Shown here piece by piece: positions 7,204-15,935 of a stretch of DNA of 64,000 bases (within the stretch, counting starts at the first letter, position 1; every line of letters starts with the position of its first letter). The DNA comes from Gammaproteobacteria bacterium (GTDB taxonomy: Bacteria > Pseudomonadota > Gammaproteobacteria > Natronospirales > REEB76). The stretch lies in assembly GCA_035279405.1 (NCBI GenBank), contig DATEHU010000021.1, forward strand, positions 62,001 through 126,000, given 5' to 3'. The notes beneath the pieces were generated by a model, which saw only the letters and a program-made list of their open reading frames with translations, did not search any database and was not told the origin of the DNA. A program made the position numbers and the translations under genes.

Positions 7204-10200
7204 ATGTCCCGGCGCCGGCTCAAACAACAAATCTGGTTGACTCCGATCCTCGCCCTCCTGCTGCTCGCGGCAGGCAATGCCCAGGCCGGCAGCACGCTCA
7301 TGCGCTACCCCACCCTGCACGGCGATTCCGTGGTGTTCGAAGCCCACGGTAATCTCTGGGAAGTGAACCGCGCCGGCGGCACCGCGCACCGCCTGACCAC
7401 CGATCCCGGCTTCGACATCATGCCGCGCTTCTCGCCGGACGGGAAATGGATTGCGTTCACCGGCCAGTACCGCGGTAACACCGACGTGTACGTGATTCCG
7501 GCGGGCGGCGGCGACGCCAAGCGCCTCACCTTCCACTCCGACGTGGTGCCAAACGCGCCGCTGCGCTGGGGCCCGGACAACATGGTGGTCACCTGGACGC
7601 CGGATTCCAGGAACATCGTGTTCCTCTCGCGCCGCAACACCTTTAATTCCTGGTTCGGCCAGTTGTTCACCGTGCCGCTGACGGGCGGCCTGCCGACCCA
7701 ACTGCCGATCCCCAAAGGCGGCATGCTCACCTACAGCCCGGACGGCCAGTCCATCGCCTACAACCGCATCTTCCGCAACTTCCGCACCTGGAAGCGCTAC
7801 AAGGGCGGCCTCGCGCAGGACGTGTGGCTCTACAACTTCGCGCAGAAGAAGAGCACGCGCATCACCGATTACCCCGGCGCCGACATGGACCCGATGTGGT
7901 ACGGCCATCTGATTTATTTCATGTCCGACCGCGGCCCGGAAAAGCGCAAGAACATCTGGGTGTATGACCTCAACACCAAGCAATTCAGGCAGGTGACGCA
8001 TTTCAAGGACTACGACATCAGCTGGCCGAGCCTCGGCAATAACGGCATCGTGTTCCAGGACGGCGGCGGTCTCTACGTAATGGATCTGCCCTCCGAGCAA
8101 CTGCACAAGCTCAGCGTGAACGTGCCGGACGACGGCGCTCGCACCGGCCTGCGCTGGGTGGATGCCTCGAAATACATCGAGATGATGGATACCGCCGGCG
8201 ACACCAATCTCGCGCTCTCGCCCAACGGTAAGCGCGTGCTGCTGCAAGCGCGCGGCGACATCTGGTCGCTGCCGCGCGAGCACGGTCCGAGCCGTGATCT
8301 CACCGATTCCTCGAACGCCGAGGAGGAATATCCCGCCTGGTCGCCGGACGGCAAGTGGATTGCCTATGCCACGGACATCAACGGCGAGGATCAGATCGCA
8401 GTGCGCCCCGCGGACAACTCCGGCGCGCAGCAGATTCTCACGGATTTCAAGACCGGTTATTTCTACGCTCCCAACTGGTCGCCCGGCAGCGACCGGCTGG
8501 CGTTCTCCGACAACGAGCACCGGCTGTGGATTCTCGACGTGAAGAGCCGCAAGCTCACCGAAGTCGCGCAGGACAAGTTCAGTGAGATGCACGACTTCAG
8601 CTGGTCGCCCGACGGCCGCTGGCTGGCCTACAGCATCACCGCGCCCAACCAGATGCGCCAGATTTACCTCTACAACCTGGCGGAAGGGGCGGCGACGCAC
8701 ATCAGTTCGCCCATGGACAACGACATGGGTGCGGTGTTCGACCCCGAGGGCAAGTACCTGTACTTCGTGTCGGCGCGCCACGAGAACCCGACCTTCAGCG
8801 AGAGCGAGTTCAACATCGCCACGCTGCAGATGTTCGGCGTGTACGTGACCACCCTGCAGAAGGCCACGCCCTCGCCGTTCGCGCCGCGCAACGATGAAGG
8901 CACGCTCTCGGAGCAAAAGGAGTCCAAACCCGGCGAATGGAAACCCGGCAACAGCAAACCCATCAGCATTGACCTTGAGGGTCTGATGGCGCGCGCCGTG
9001 CCGCTGCCGATTCCCGCGTCCAACATCAACGGACTGGCCGCAACGCCCGGTCACGTGTTCTACAGCACCGTGCCGAACCAGACCATCGCCGGGCCGTTGC
9101 CGGGCATGCAACCGGAACTCCACGTCTATGACCTCGCGAAACGCGAGGACAAGGTGCTGGGCAGCGGGTTCTACGGCTGGACGCTGTCGGCCGACGGCTC
9201 GACCATTCTCTACAACACGCCGAATAACAAGCTCTTCACCCTGGATGCCAAACCGGACTCCAAACCCGCGCCTCTCGACACCTCGAACATGTGGGTCGAG
9301 GTCAACCAGGTCGCGGAATGGAACGAGATGTATTACATGGCCTGGCGCCTGTACCGCGATTTCTTCTGGAACCGCAAGATGAACGGCGTGAACTGGGACG
9401 CCGTGGGCGCGAACTACGGGAAACTGCTGCCGCTCATGGGCTCGCGTGAGGATTTGAACTACCTCATCGGCCAGACCATTGGCGAACTCAGCAACTCGCA
9501 CACCTACGTGGGCGGCGGCGACACGGACTACCATGTGCATCGCACGCCGACCGGCCTGCTGGGCGTGGATTTCGGCTTGGATCAGGTCTCCGGCCGTTAC
9601 TACTTCAAGACCATCTATCCCGGCGACAACACACGCGCGAACTACCGCTCGCCCCTGTCCGAGCCGGGTGTGAACGTACAGGCCGGCGATTACCTGTTGG
9701 CGGTCAACGGTCGCACGCTCAAGGCGCCAACCAACCCCTACAGCCTGTTCGTGAACACGGCCAACCAGGACGTGTGGCTCACCGTGGCCGACAACAGTGC
9801 CGGCAAGAACGAGCGCCGGGTGCTGGTCAATACGATTGGCGACGAGCTGGATATCCGCCTCAAGGCCTGGATCGATCACAACCGCGAGGAAGTGAATAAG
9901 CTCTCGGACGGCAAGATCGGCTACATCTACCTGTCCGACATGGGCGCGCAGGGCATGGACCAGTTCATCCGCCAGTTCTACCCGCAGTTGACCAAACAGG
10001 GACTGATCATTGACGACCGCTACAACGGCGGCGGCTTCATTGACCAGATCCTGCTGGAGCGCCTGCGCCGTATATTGGTCGGCATGAGCAGTAACCGCGA
10101 GGAGGCGGGTACCCCGATCCCGCAGCAGTTGAGCTACAGCTACAAGGCAACGCTCATCAACCATTACTCGGCGTCCGACGGCGACATCTTCCCGTACTTC

Positions 10201-10530
10201 TTCAAGAAATACGGCTTGGGTCCGCTCATCGGCACGCGCACCTGGGGCGGCGTGCGCGGCATCCGCGGCGAGTGGCCGCTGCTCGACGATGGCTACATCA
10301 CCGTCTCCGAAGGCACCATGTACGGCCTGGACTCACAGTGGGTCATCGAGAATCACGGCGTGGATCCGGACATCGAAGTGGACGACCTGCCGGAAGACAT
10401 CATGCGCGGCTACGATGCGCAACTGCACACCGCGGTGGACTATCTGATGAAGAAGATCAAGGAACACCCGCTGGTGCTGCCGCCGCCCCCGCCGCTGATT
10501 CCGGCCTATCCACCGCCGGGTCGGCAATAA
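7204..10530 (+). CDS. Tricorn-type S41 family peptidase, periplasmic
   Basis: The 1108-residue protein has a signal peptide ending near 'GNAQAG', two consecutive beta-propeller regions built of PD40/WD40-like blades ('FSPDGKWIAFTGQ', 'WSPDGKWIAYATD', 'WSPDGRWLAYSIT'), then a core domain with a PDZ insert and a C-terminal tail-specific protease domain. All tricorn catalytic residues have counterparts: Ser765-His766 in 'ELSNSHTYVGG', the nucleophile Ser991 in 'SASDGDIF' and Glu1049 in 'VIENHGVDPD'. The protein should be an active exopeptidase-like processing enzyme acting on oligopeptides. Cytosolic tricorn forms a capsid; secreted bacterial versions are common in Xanthomonadales-type genomes. 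The start at 7204 follows an AAGGAG site and gives a proper signal peptide. The Pro-rich C-terminal tail is probably disordered. Confidence 0.93.
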   Translation: MSRRRLKQQIWLTPILALLLLAAGNAQAGSTLMRYPTLHGDSVVFEAHGNLWEVNRAGGTAHRLTTDPGFDIMPRFSPDGKWIAFTGQYRGNTDVYVIPAGGGDAKRLTFHSDVVPNAPLRWGPDNMVVTWTPDSRNIVFLSRRNTFNSWFGQLFTVPLTGGLPTQLPIPKGGMLTYSPDGQSIAYNRIFRNFRTWKRYKGGLAQDVWLYNFAQKKSTRITDYPGADMDPMWYGHLIYFMSDRGPEKRKNIWVYDLNTKQFRQVTHFKDYDISWPSLGNNGIVFQDGGGLYVMDLPSEQLHKLSVNVPDDGARTGLRWVDASKYIEMMDTAGDTNLALSPNGKRVLLQARGDIWSLPREHGPSRDLTDSSNAEEEYPAWSPDGKWIAYATDINGEDQIAVRPADNSGAQQILTDFKTGYFYAPNWSPGSDRLAFSDNEHRLWILDVKSRKLTEVAQDKFSEMHDFSWSPDGRWLAYSITAPNQMRQIYLYNLAEGAATHISSPMDNDMGAVFDPEGKYLYFVSARHENPTFSESEFNIATLQMFGVYVTTLQKATPSPFAPRNDEGTLSEQKESKPGEWKPGNSKPISIDLEGLMARAVPLPIPASNINGLAATPGHVFYSTVPNQTIAGPLPGMQPELHVYDLAKREDKVLGSGFYGWTLSADGSTILYNTPNNKLFTLDAKPDSKPAPLDTSNMWVEVNQVAEWNEMYYMAWRLYRDFFWNRKMNGVNWDAVGANYGKLLPLMGSREDLNYLIGQTIGELSNSHTYVGGGDTDYHVHRTPTGLLGVDFGLDQVSGRYYFKTIYPGDNTRANYRSPLSEPGVNVQAGDYLLAVNGRTLKAPTNPYSLFVNTANQDVWLTVADNSAGKNERRVLVNTIGDELDIRLKAWIDHNREEVNKLSDGKIGYIYLSDMGAQGMDQFIRQFYPQLTKQGLIIDDRYNGGGFIDQILLERLRRILVGMSSNREEAGTPIPQQLSYSYKATLINHYSASDGDIFPYFFKKYGLGPLIGTRTWGGVRGIRGEWPLLDDGYITVSEGTMYGLDSQWVIENHGVDPDIEVDDLPEDIMRGYDAQLHTAVDYLMKKIKEHPLVLPPPPPLIPAYPPPGRQ

Positions 10531-10559
10531 CGCGAAACCCGGAGCATCGATCAGTTAGC

Positions 10560-10588
10560 GCGGCGGCCATTCGGCCGCCGCTTTTTTT
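10560..10588 (+). terminator. Intrinsic terminator after the tricorn-type protease gene
   Basis: A perfect 9-bp GC stem (GCGGCGGCC/GGCCGCCGC, loop ATTC) is followed by seven T residues, 30 bp after the stop codon. It separates the protease gene from the exporter locus. Confidence 0.92.
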
Positions 10589-10645
10589 GCCGCTTGTAAA
10601 CCCTCGCCCTGCGGCCGGCATCCAATTACCTGATAGCGCAGTGGG

Positions 10646-10659
10646 TGTCCGGGCGGACA
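10646..10659. promoter_or_regulatory. Candidate enhancer site 1 (TGTCCG-GG-CGGACA)
   Basis: This 14-bp perfect dyad lies about 120 bp upstream of the sigma-54 promoter at 10778, the usual distance for binding sites of NtrC-family activators. The likely binder is the sigma-54 activator encoded at 21379 in the same locus. Binding is inferred. Confidence 0.55.
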
Positions 10660-10668
10660 TATCGCGGT

Positions 10669-10678
10669 GTCCGCGGAC
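10669..10678. promoter_or_regulatory. Candidate enhancer site 2 (GTCCGCGGAC)
   Basis: This second dyad has the same half-site, GTCCG, but without the two-base spacer. Its centre is 21 bp from that of site 1, or two helical turns, which suits side-by-side dimers of an NtrC-type activator. Confidence 0.45.
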
Positions 10679-10777
10679 GCACATGCACGGCCGGGACGCC
10701 GAGCCGGCACGCGCCACCGCCGGCCGCATGCCGCGGATTCAGTGGGTGCACGCCCAAAGCGCGACGCCGCAGGTACT

Positions 10778-10793
10778 TGGCATACGGCTTGCA
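10778..10793 (+). promoter_or_regulatory. Sigma-54 (-24/-12) promoter of the exporter operon
   Basis: TGGCATACGGCTTGCA matches the sigma-54 consensus TGGCAC-N5-TTGCA at all positions except one, with the invariant GG and GC at the correct 10-nt spacing. It lies just upstream of the adaptor gene. The predicted transcription start is near 10804, directly before the ATG at 10805, so the message may be almost leaderless. Confidence 0.7.
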
Positions 10794-10804
10794 CATTCAC
10801 TGAC

Positions 10805-12109
10805 ATGCAGAACACCAGCCCGAAGAAAATCGTCAATATCCGCGACACCGCCAGCCAGGATGTGGCGCTCGACAACCGCCCGCGTTTGCGACGCAAGCGC
10901 CTGTTCCTGATCGGCGGCGGCATCCTGGTACTGATCGTGCTGGCCTTGCTGGTGCCCACCGTCATCCGCATGTTCTCCGCCGAGGCCTCGGTAAGCGCCT
11001 CGCGTCTGAGCTTCGCCACTGTGCAACTGGGGCCGTTCGTACGCGACCTCGCCGCGGACGGGCGCGTGGTCGCGGCCGTGAGTCCCACCCTGTACGCAAC
11101 CTCAGCGGGCTCGGTAACCCTGAAAGTGAACGCCGGCGACACGGTGAAGGTCGGGGAAACCCTCGCCATCGTTGCCAGCCCCGACTTGAGCAGCCGCTTC
11201 GGCCAGGAGCAATCCACGCTCTCCAGCATGCAGATTGACCTCGAGCGCGAGCGCATCAACATCAAGATCGCGGCGCTCAACAACAAGGAAGCCATGGATC
11301 TGGCGAGCGTGAAACTGGAAGCCGCCACGCGCGAGATGAAGCGCGCGGAATCCGCCTGGGGGTTTCACGTCATCAGCGCCCAGGACTACGCCAAGGCCCA
11401 GGACGATCTGGCCGCAGCCAAGATCGAATACGCCAACGCCCAGGCCAGCATCCAGCTCAACAAGGACGTGCTCAATTTCGACGTGCGCACCAAACAATTA
11501 CAGGTCAAACGCCAACAACTGCTGGTGCAGGACCTGCAGCGCCAGGTCAACGATCTCACGGTGCGCTCGCCGATCAACGGCCAAGTGGGGCAGGTGTTCA
11601 TCGCTCCGCGCGCCACCGTCGCGCAGAACGCGCAATTGCTGAGCGTGGTGGATCTGTCTGCGCTGGAGGTCGAAGTCACGGTGCCGGAGAGTTTCGCCCG
11701 CGATCTGGCGAGTGGCATGCCCGCCGAAATCAGCGGCAACGGCAGCACCTGGCAGGGTACGGTGGGCGCGATTTCGCCGGAAGTGGTCAACGGCGAAGTG
11801 GCCGCGCGCGTGCGCTTCGTGGGCAATAAACCGCAGAACCTGCGTCAGAATCAGCGGCTTTCGGTGCGCATCATTCTCGACAAGCGCGACAACGTGCTCA
11901 CCGTGGCGCGCGGCTCGTTCGTGGACGAGTCCGGCGGGCGTTACGCCTACGTGGTGCACGACGGCATCGCAGTGAAAACCCCGGTGCGGCTCGGCCCGAG
12001 CTCCATAGACAAGGTCGAAATCCTGCAAGGCCTGAAAGCCGGTGACCAGATCGTGATTTCCGGCACCGATAACTTCAACGGCGCGGCGCGCGTCGTAATC
12101 AGCCACTGA
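10805..12109 (+). CDS. MacA/HlyD-type efflux adaptor subunit
   Basis: This 434-residue membrane-fusion protein has a basic N-terminus, one transmembrane helix at about residues 33-54, a lipoyl-like half-motif ('AGSVTLKVNAGDTVKVGETLAIV'), a long helical hairpin (about residues 130-240, rich in Ala, Lys and Gln), the second lipoyl half ('VRSPINGQVGQVFIAPRATV') and C-terminal beta-barrel and membrane-proximal domains ending 'ISGTDNFNGAARVVIS'. Such proteins bridge an inner-membrane ABC exporter to an outer-membrane channel of the TolC type. No Shine-Dalgarno precedes the ATG, and a sigma-54 promoter ends right before it. It heads the exporter operon. The ATPase gene follows after a 405-bp gap filled by a repeat. 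Confidence 0.85.
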   Translation: MQNTSPKKIVNIRDTASQDVALDNRPRLRRKRLFLIGGGILVLIVLALLVPTVIRMFSAEASVSASRLSFATVQLGPFVRDLAADGRVVAAVSPTLYATSAGSVTLKVNAGDTVKVGETLAIVASPDLSSRFGQEQSTLSSMQIDLERERINIKIAALNNKEAMDLASVKLEAATREMKRAESAWGFHVISAQDYAKAQDDLAAAKIEYANAQASIQLNKDVLNFDVRTKQLQVKRQQLLVQDLQRQVNDLTVRSPINGQVGQVFIAPRATVAQNAQLLSVVDLSALEVEVTVPESFARDLASGMPAEISGNGSTWQGTVGAISPEVVNGEVAARVRFVGNKPQNLRQNQRLSVRIILDKRDNVLTVARGSFVDESGGRYAYVVHDGIAVKTPVRLGPSSIDKVEILQGLKAGDQIVISGTDNFNGAARVVISH

Positions 12110-12148
12110 CGACCCCTCAGGGCACCAAACAAAATGACCATTTCTGAT

Positions 12149-12440
12149 AAATCCCCCCGCGCGCAAAGCGCGCCCCCCTTTGCAAAGGGGGGGCGAGGGG
12201 CGAAGCCCCGAGCGGGCAGCCATGGGCACAGCGCGACGCGCTGTGCGGGAGACCAGGGATGGTCTCCCTGGACCTGTACACGGCGCAGGATGGCAGAGTG
12301 TGCAGGGCTGCCCTGGACTTTCGGACGAAGCAGGGTGAGCGGCAACGCCGCGAACGCCCATACAGGATGTATGGGCTGGACTTGGGGCGGAGCAGGATTG
12401 CGCAGCCAACACGCGACGTCCGAAAGAGGGGGGATTTAAC
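12149..12440 (+). repeat. Dispersed multi-hairpin element, copy 1
   Basis: The gap between the adaptor and ATPase genes is taken up by an element bounded by AAATCCCCCC at the left and GGGGGGATTT at the right. Inside are successive hairpins: GCGCGC/GCGCGC, CCCCCCTTT/AAAGGGGGG, GGGGC/GCCCC, GCACAGCGCG/CGCGCTGTGC, GGAGACCA/TGGTCTCC, and an outer stem CTTTCGGACG (12318-12327) with CGTCCGAAAG (12417-12426) that encloses CCCATAC/GTATGGG. A shorter copy lies at 54946-55164 in the opposite orientation. The short open frames inside are by-products of the GC-rich hairpins. It may act on mRNA stability within the operon. No transposase is present. Confidence 0.85.
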
Positions 12441-12514
12441 GTGTGCCTGGTGATGACCACCGTACATTTTGTTAGACGCTCTTAGCCAATTCAGTTCACA
12501 ACGAGGAATCCGCC

Positions 12515-13228
12515 ATGTTGAAAATGAACCATCTGTCCAAGATCTACCGCACCGATGTGCTGGAAACCCATGCGCTGCGGGATTTCAGCATTGACGTCAA
12601 GGAAGGCGAGTTCGTCGCGGTCATGGGGCCCTCCGGTTCCGGCAAAACCACCTTCCTGACCATCGCCGGCCTCCTGGAAAGTTTCAGCGGCGGCGAGTAT
12701 TTCCTCGACGGCGAGGACGTGAGCGGCCTGAACGACAACGCGCGTTCCAGGATCCGCAACGAGAAGATCGGCTTCATCTTCCAGAGTTTCAACCTGATTC
12801 CGGACCTCAACGTGAGCGACAACGTGGACGTACCGCTGCGCTACCGCGGCTTCAAGGCCGCGGAGCGCGCGCGCCGCATCCGCGAGGCGCTGGAAGTGGT
12901 CGGGCTCGCCTCGCGCATGAAGCACCTGCCTTCGCAGCTTTCCGGCGGCCAGCAGCAGCGCGTGGCGATTGCGCGTGCACTCGCGGGCGATCCGCGCATC
13001 CTGCTCGCGGACGAGCCCACCGGCAACCTGGATTCGCTGATGGCGCGCCAGGTGCTGGACCTCATCGAGAATATCAATGAAAGCGGCACCACCATCGTTA
13101 TGGTCACGCACGATCCGGAACTCGCGCGCCGTGCACACCGCAGCGTGCACGTGCTGGACGGTCAGGTCATGGACCTGCACGCCGTCGCGACGCACGCGGA
13201 GCCGGTCAGCGAAGCCGCACGTGTCTGA
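12515..13228 (+). CDS. MacB/LolD-type ABC transporter ATP-binding protein
   Basis: This 237-residue nucleotide-binding domain has Walker A 'GPSGSGKTT', a Q-loop in 'FIFQSFNLIPDLNV', the signature 'LSGGQQQRVAIARAL', Walker B 'ILLADEPTGNLDS' and a switch His in 'IVMVTHDPE'. The sequence belongs to the MacB/LolD/FtsE class that pairs with FtsX-type permeases and drives mechanotransmission rather than classical transmembrane import. It is the only ATPase in the locus, so it probably serves all six permeases downstream. The ribosome binding site GAGGAA is well placed. The first permease gene begins 12 bp after its stop. Confidence 0.95.
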   Translation: MLKMNHLSKIYRTDVLETHALRDFSIDVKEGEFVAVMGPSGSGKTTFLTIAGLLESFSGGEYFLDGEDVSGLNDNARSRIRNEKIGFIFQSFNLIPDLNVSDNVDVPLRYRGFKAAERARRIREALEVVGLASRMKHLPSQLSGGQQQRVAIARALAGDPRILLADEPTGNLDSLMARQVLDLIENINESGTTIVMVTHDPELARRAHRSVHVLDGQVMDLHAVATHAEPVSEAARV

Positions 13229-13240
13229 CGGAAACCCGGC

Positions 13241-14557
13241 ATGTTCCTGTACAACCTGCGACTCGCACTGCTGAGCCTGAAGCGCAATCCGGTACTGACC
13301 TTTCTCATGATGCTGGCCATCGCGGTTGGCATCGGCGCGAGCATGACCACGTTGACGGTCATGCACCTGTTGTCGGGCGATCCCTTGCCGGGCCGGAGCG
13401 CGCACATCTTTTATCCACAGGTGGACGCCAGTCCCGCGAATTACCCCAACCGGCCGCTGGATGTGCTCGATTACCGATCGGCGCTGGACCTATGGAGCGC
13501 GCAGCGCGCCGACCACCAGACGCTGATCGTCAACAGCCAGATCAAGGTGCGCGCACCGACGACCAATCTGCCGCCGCTGATGCTGAACATGCTGTCCACA
13601 ACTGCGGATTTCTTCCCCATGTTCGCAGTACCATTCGAGTACGGCCAAGGCTGGTCCGCGCAGGACGACGCAAATCACGCGCGCGTAGCGGTGATTTCCT
13701 CCGATTTGAACGACAGGCTGTTCGGCGGTCAGGACAGCGTGGGCCAGACCCTGCGGCTCAAGGACAGTGATGTGCGTATCGTCGGCGTGCTGGCGCCGTG
13801 GCGGCCTTCGCCGCTGTTCTATGACGTGCGCGGCGGCCGTTATGCCAACGGCGACACCGGCGGTTTCTACGGCAAACCCGAAGACGTGTTCACGCCCTTC
13901 ACCACCGGCCTGGAAATCAACGACGGCGCGTTCCAGCAGTTCACCTGCTGGGGCATGCCGAAAACACCCGGCCACCTGATCGATTCGCCCTGCGTGTGGA
14001 TCGCCCTGTGGGTGGAGCTGGACAGCGCGGCGAAAGTCGCCGCCTACCGCGAGTTCCTCTCCGGCTATGCCGCGCAACAGAAGGCGCTGGGACGCTTCGT
14101 CAAGACCGACACCCGCATGCTGGATTTGATGCAATGGCTCGCCTACAACGATGCTGTGCCGAGCGACGTCAAGCTGCAGGCCTGGCTGGCGTTCGCGTTC
14201 CTCGCCATCTGCCTGTTCAATACCGTGGGCCTGCTACTGGCGAAATTCCTGCGCCGCGCCGGCGAGATCGGCATACGCCGCGCGCTGGGCGCCGCGCAGT
14301 ACGAGATCTTCGCGCAATGTCTGGTGGAGGCCGGCCTCATCGGCCTGCTGGGCGGCATCGGCGGCTGGCTGCTGACGCTGGTGGGCCTGTGGCTGGTGCG
14401 CAGTCGGCCCACTCCGTACGCCGACCTGGCGCATCTCGACACCTCCATGTTCCTGATCACGTTTGCACTCGCGATCCTGGTGAGCCTGATTGCGGGCGCC
14501 TTGCCCGCGCTGCGCGCCAGTCGCGTCGCGCCGGCGCTGCAACTGAAATCCCTGTGA
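13241..14557 (+). CDS. FtsX/MacB-type ABC permease, type A, copy 1
   Basis: The 438-residue permease has one N-terminal transmembrane helix (about residues 18-40), a large periplasmic MacB-PCD domain and three C-terminal helices forming the FtsX domain. The coupling-helix region reads 'GEIGIRRALGAAQYEIF', and the C-terminus ends 'ALQLKSL'. It belongs to the type A set here (copies at 13241, 15983 and 18756), which share an opening of the form 'NLRLALLSLKRNPVLT' and a 'VDxxP' segment in the periplasmic domain. MacB normally works as a homodimer of ATPase-permease fusions. Here A and B permeases alternate, so an A-B heterodimer with the separate ATPase is likely. Confidence 0.9.
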   Translation: MFLYNLRLALLSLKRNPVLTFLMMLAIAVGIGASMTTLTVMHLLSGDPLPGRSAHIFYPQVDASPANYPNRPLDVLDYRSALDLWSAQRADHQTLIVNSQIKVRAPTTNLPPLMLNMLSTTADFFPMFAVPFEYGQGWSAQDDANHARVAVISSDLNDRLFGGQDSVGQTLRLKDSDVRIVGVLAPWRPSPLFYDVRGGRYANGDTGGFYGKPEDVFTPFTTGLEINDGAFQQFTCWGMPKTPGHLIDSPCVWIALWVELDSAAKVAAYREFLSGYAAQQKALGRFVKTDTRMLDLMQWLAYNDAVPSDVKLQAWLAFAFLAICLFNTVGLLLAKFLRRAGEIGIRRALGAAQYEIFAQCLVEAGLIGLLGGIGGWLLTLVGLWLVRSRPTPYADLAHLDTSMFLITFALAILVSLIAGALPALRASRVAPALQLKSL

Positions 14558-14569
14558 TGACGGCACGCT

Positions 14570-14660
14570 CCAACGCCACGTCATCCCGGCCAGGGATTGC
14601 CCGGGACCCAGCGCCAAGCATGGCAAAGACACTGGATCCCGGCCTTCGTCGAGCCGACGA
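14570..14660. repeat. Degenerate CGTCATCCCGG / GGATCCCGG dispersed repeat
   Basis: The 123-bp gap between the first A and B permease genes contains CGTCATCCCGGCC and, further on, AAAGACACTGGATCCCGGCC followed by TTCGTCGAG. These are the two halves of a palindromic extragenic repeat widespread in proteobacterial genomes, here partly decayed because the closing GGGATGACG half is lost. Confidence 0.55.
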
Positions 14661-14680
14661 ATTTTGAAATTCAGAGGTTG

Positions 14681-15898
14681 ATGATGCAAATCCAGCCCAT
14701 CCTCGCCGCACTGCGCCGCCATCGGCTCGCCACCGCGTTGATCGCGCTCGAGATCGCGCTCGCGTGTGCGGTGCTGTGCAATGCCTGCTCGATGATCGCC
14801 AACCGCATCTCGGCGATGCACCTCAACAGTGGCGTGGACGAGACCGCGCTCGGCACGATCAACGTCTCGGGTTTCGATCCGGACCAGACCACCGACTTCA
14901 ACGCACGCATGCTCGCGGGGCTGGGCGCGGTGGCCGGCGTGCAATCGGTGCACGTGGTCAGTTCCGTGCCGTTCGGCGCGCAGAGCGGCGTGTCCGGCAT
15001 CACGCTCGACCAGACCGACAAGCACACCGCGGCCGTGGTGCAGTTTTACGAAGGCGATCCGGGAACCATCAAGGCGCTGGGCCTGCAACTGACCGCGGGC
15101 CACCTGCCGGAGGCGAGCGATTATCAGCCGCTGCAGGGATACGCGCCGCTCGATTCGCGCGTACTGATCACGCGTGCGCTGGCCGCAAAGCTGTGGCCGG
15201 GTGAAAATCCGCTCGGCAAGGATTTCTGGTCCGGCAAGTTCCACTTTCGCGTGATCGGCGTGATTGCGCACCTTGCGGTGTCGCAGTACAACGAGACCGG
15301 CCGCCGTGGCGCCGAATGGACGGTGTTCGTGCCTTCGCAGCCGGGTGGGCTGCTGACCGGCAGCTATCTGTTGCGTGCTGAGCCGCGCGACTTGCCGCGC
15401 GTGATGCGGGATGCGCGCCTCGCCGTCGCCAAGATCGCACCGGAAGCGGTACTGGATCATGACAACAGCCGCACCCTCAGCGACCTGCGCACGCGGTTTT
15501 TCCAGAGCGACCGCGCCATGGCCGGCCTGCTGGTCGGCGTGATCGCGGCGCTGCTCCTGGTCACTGCGCTTGGCATCGTCGGCCTTGCGAGTTTCTGGGT
15601 CGCACAACGGCGCAGACAGATCGGCATCCGCCGCGCGCTCGGCGCCACGCGCGCCGACATCCTGCGCTACTTCCAGACCGAGAATTTCCTGATCGTGAGC
15701 TTTGGCATCGTGCTCGGCGTGGTGCTGGCGATTGCCATCAATCTTTCCCTGATGAAGTTCTACGCCCTGCCGCGCCTGCCGCTGTACTACCTGCCGCTGG
15801 GCGCGATTGTTCTGTGGATGCTCGGCCAGCTCGCTGTGCTGGCGCCGGCGCTGCGCGCCGCCGCGGTGCCGCCGGTGGAAGCCACGAGGAGCGTGTGA
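14681..15898 (+). CDS. FtsX/MacB-type ABC permease, type B, copy 1
   Basis: The 405-residue type B permease begins 'MMQIQPILAALRRHRLATAL' and has one N-terminal helix, a periplasmic domain shorter than in type A, and three C-terminal helices. The coupling region 'RRRQIGIRRALGATRADILRYFQTEN' and the ending 'PPVEATRSV' are shared by all three type B copies. I chose the ATG at 14681 (a second ATG at 14684 is equally possible) because AGAGG lies just upstream and the family opening starts there; upstream sequence belongs to a dispersed repeat. It probably pairs with the type A permease encoded immediately before it. Confidence 0.9.
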   Translation: MMQIQPILAALRRHRLATALIALEIALACAVLCNACSMIANRISAMHLNSGVDETALGTINVSGFDPDQTTDFNARMLAGLGAVAGVQSVHVVSSVPFGAQSGVSGITLDQTDKHTAAVVQFYEGDPGTIKALGLQLTAGHLPEASDYQPLQGYAPLDSRVLITRALAAKLWPGENPLGKDFWSGKFHFRVIGVIAHLAVSQYNETGRRGAEWTVFVPSQPGGLLTGSYLLRAEPRDLPRVMRDARLAVAKIAPEAVLDHDNSRTLSDLRTRFFQSDRAMAGLLVGVIAALLLVTALGIVGLASFWVAQRRRQIGIRRALGATRADILRYFQTENFLIVSFGIVLGVVLAIAINLSLMKFYALPRLPLYYLPLGAIVLWMLGQLAVLAPALRAAAVPPVEATRSV

Positions 15899-15935
15899 TG
15901 TGCAGCCCCCCTTCCGGAAAGCCATCCCCCTCAAG

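Noticed and set aside
7174-10164. A 996-codon open frame on the minus strand.
   Set aside because: It is antisense to the tricorn-type protease gene and arises from GC-rich codon use. The plus strand has signal peptide, propeller blades and complete catalytic residues.
12117-12467. Short open frames in the adaptor-ATPase gap, with similar peptides at 54.9-55.2 kb.
   Set aside because: The similarity between the two places is explained by a hairpin-rich DNA repeat; differences preserve stems rather than codons.
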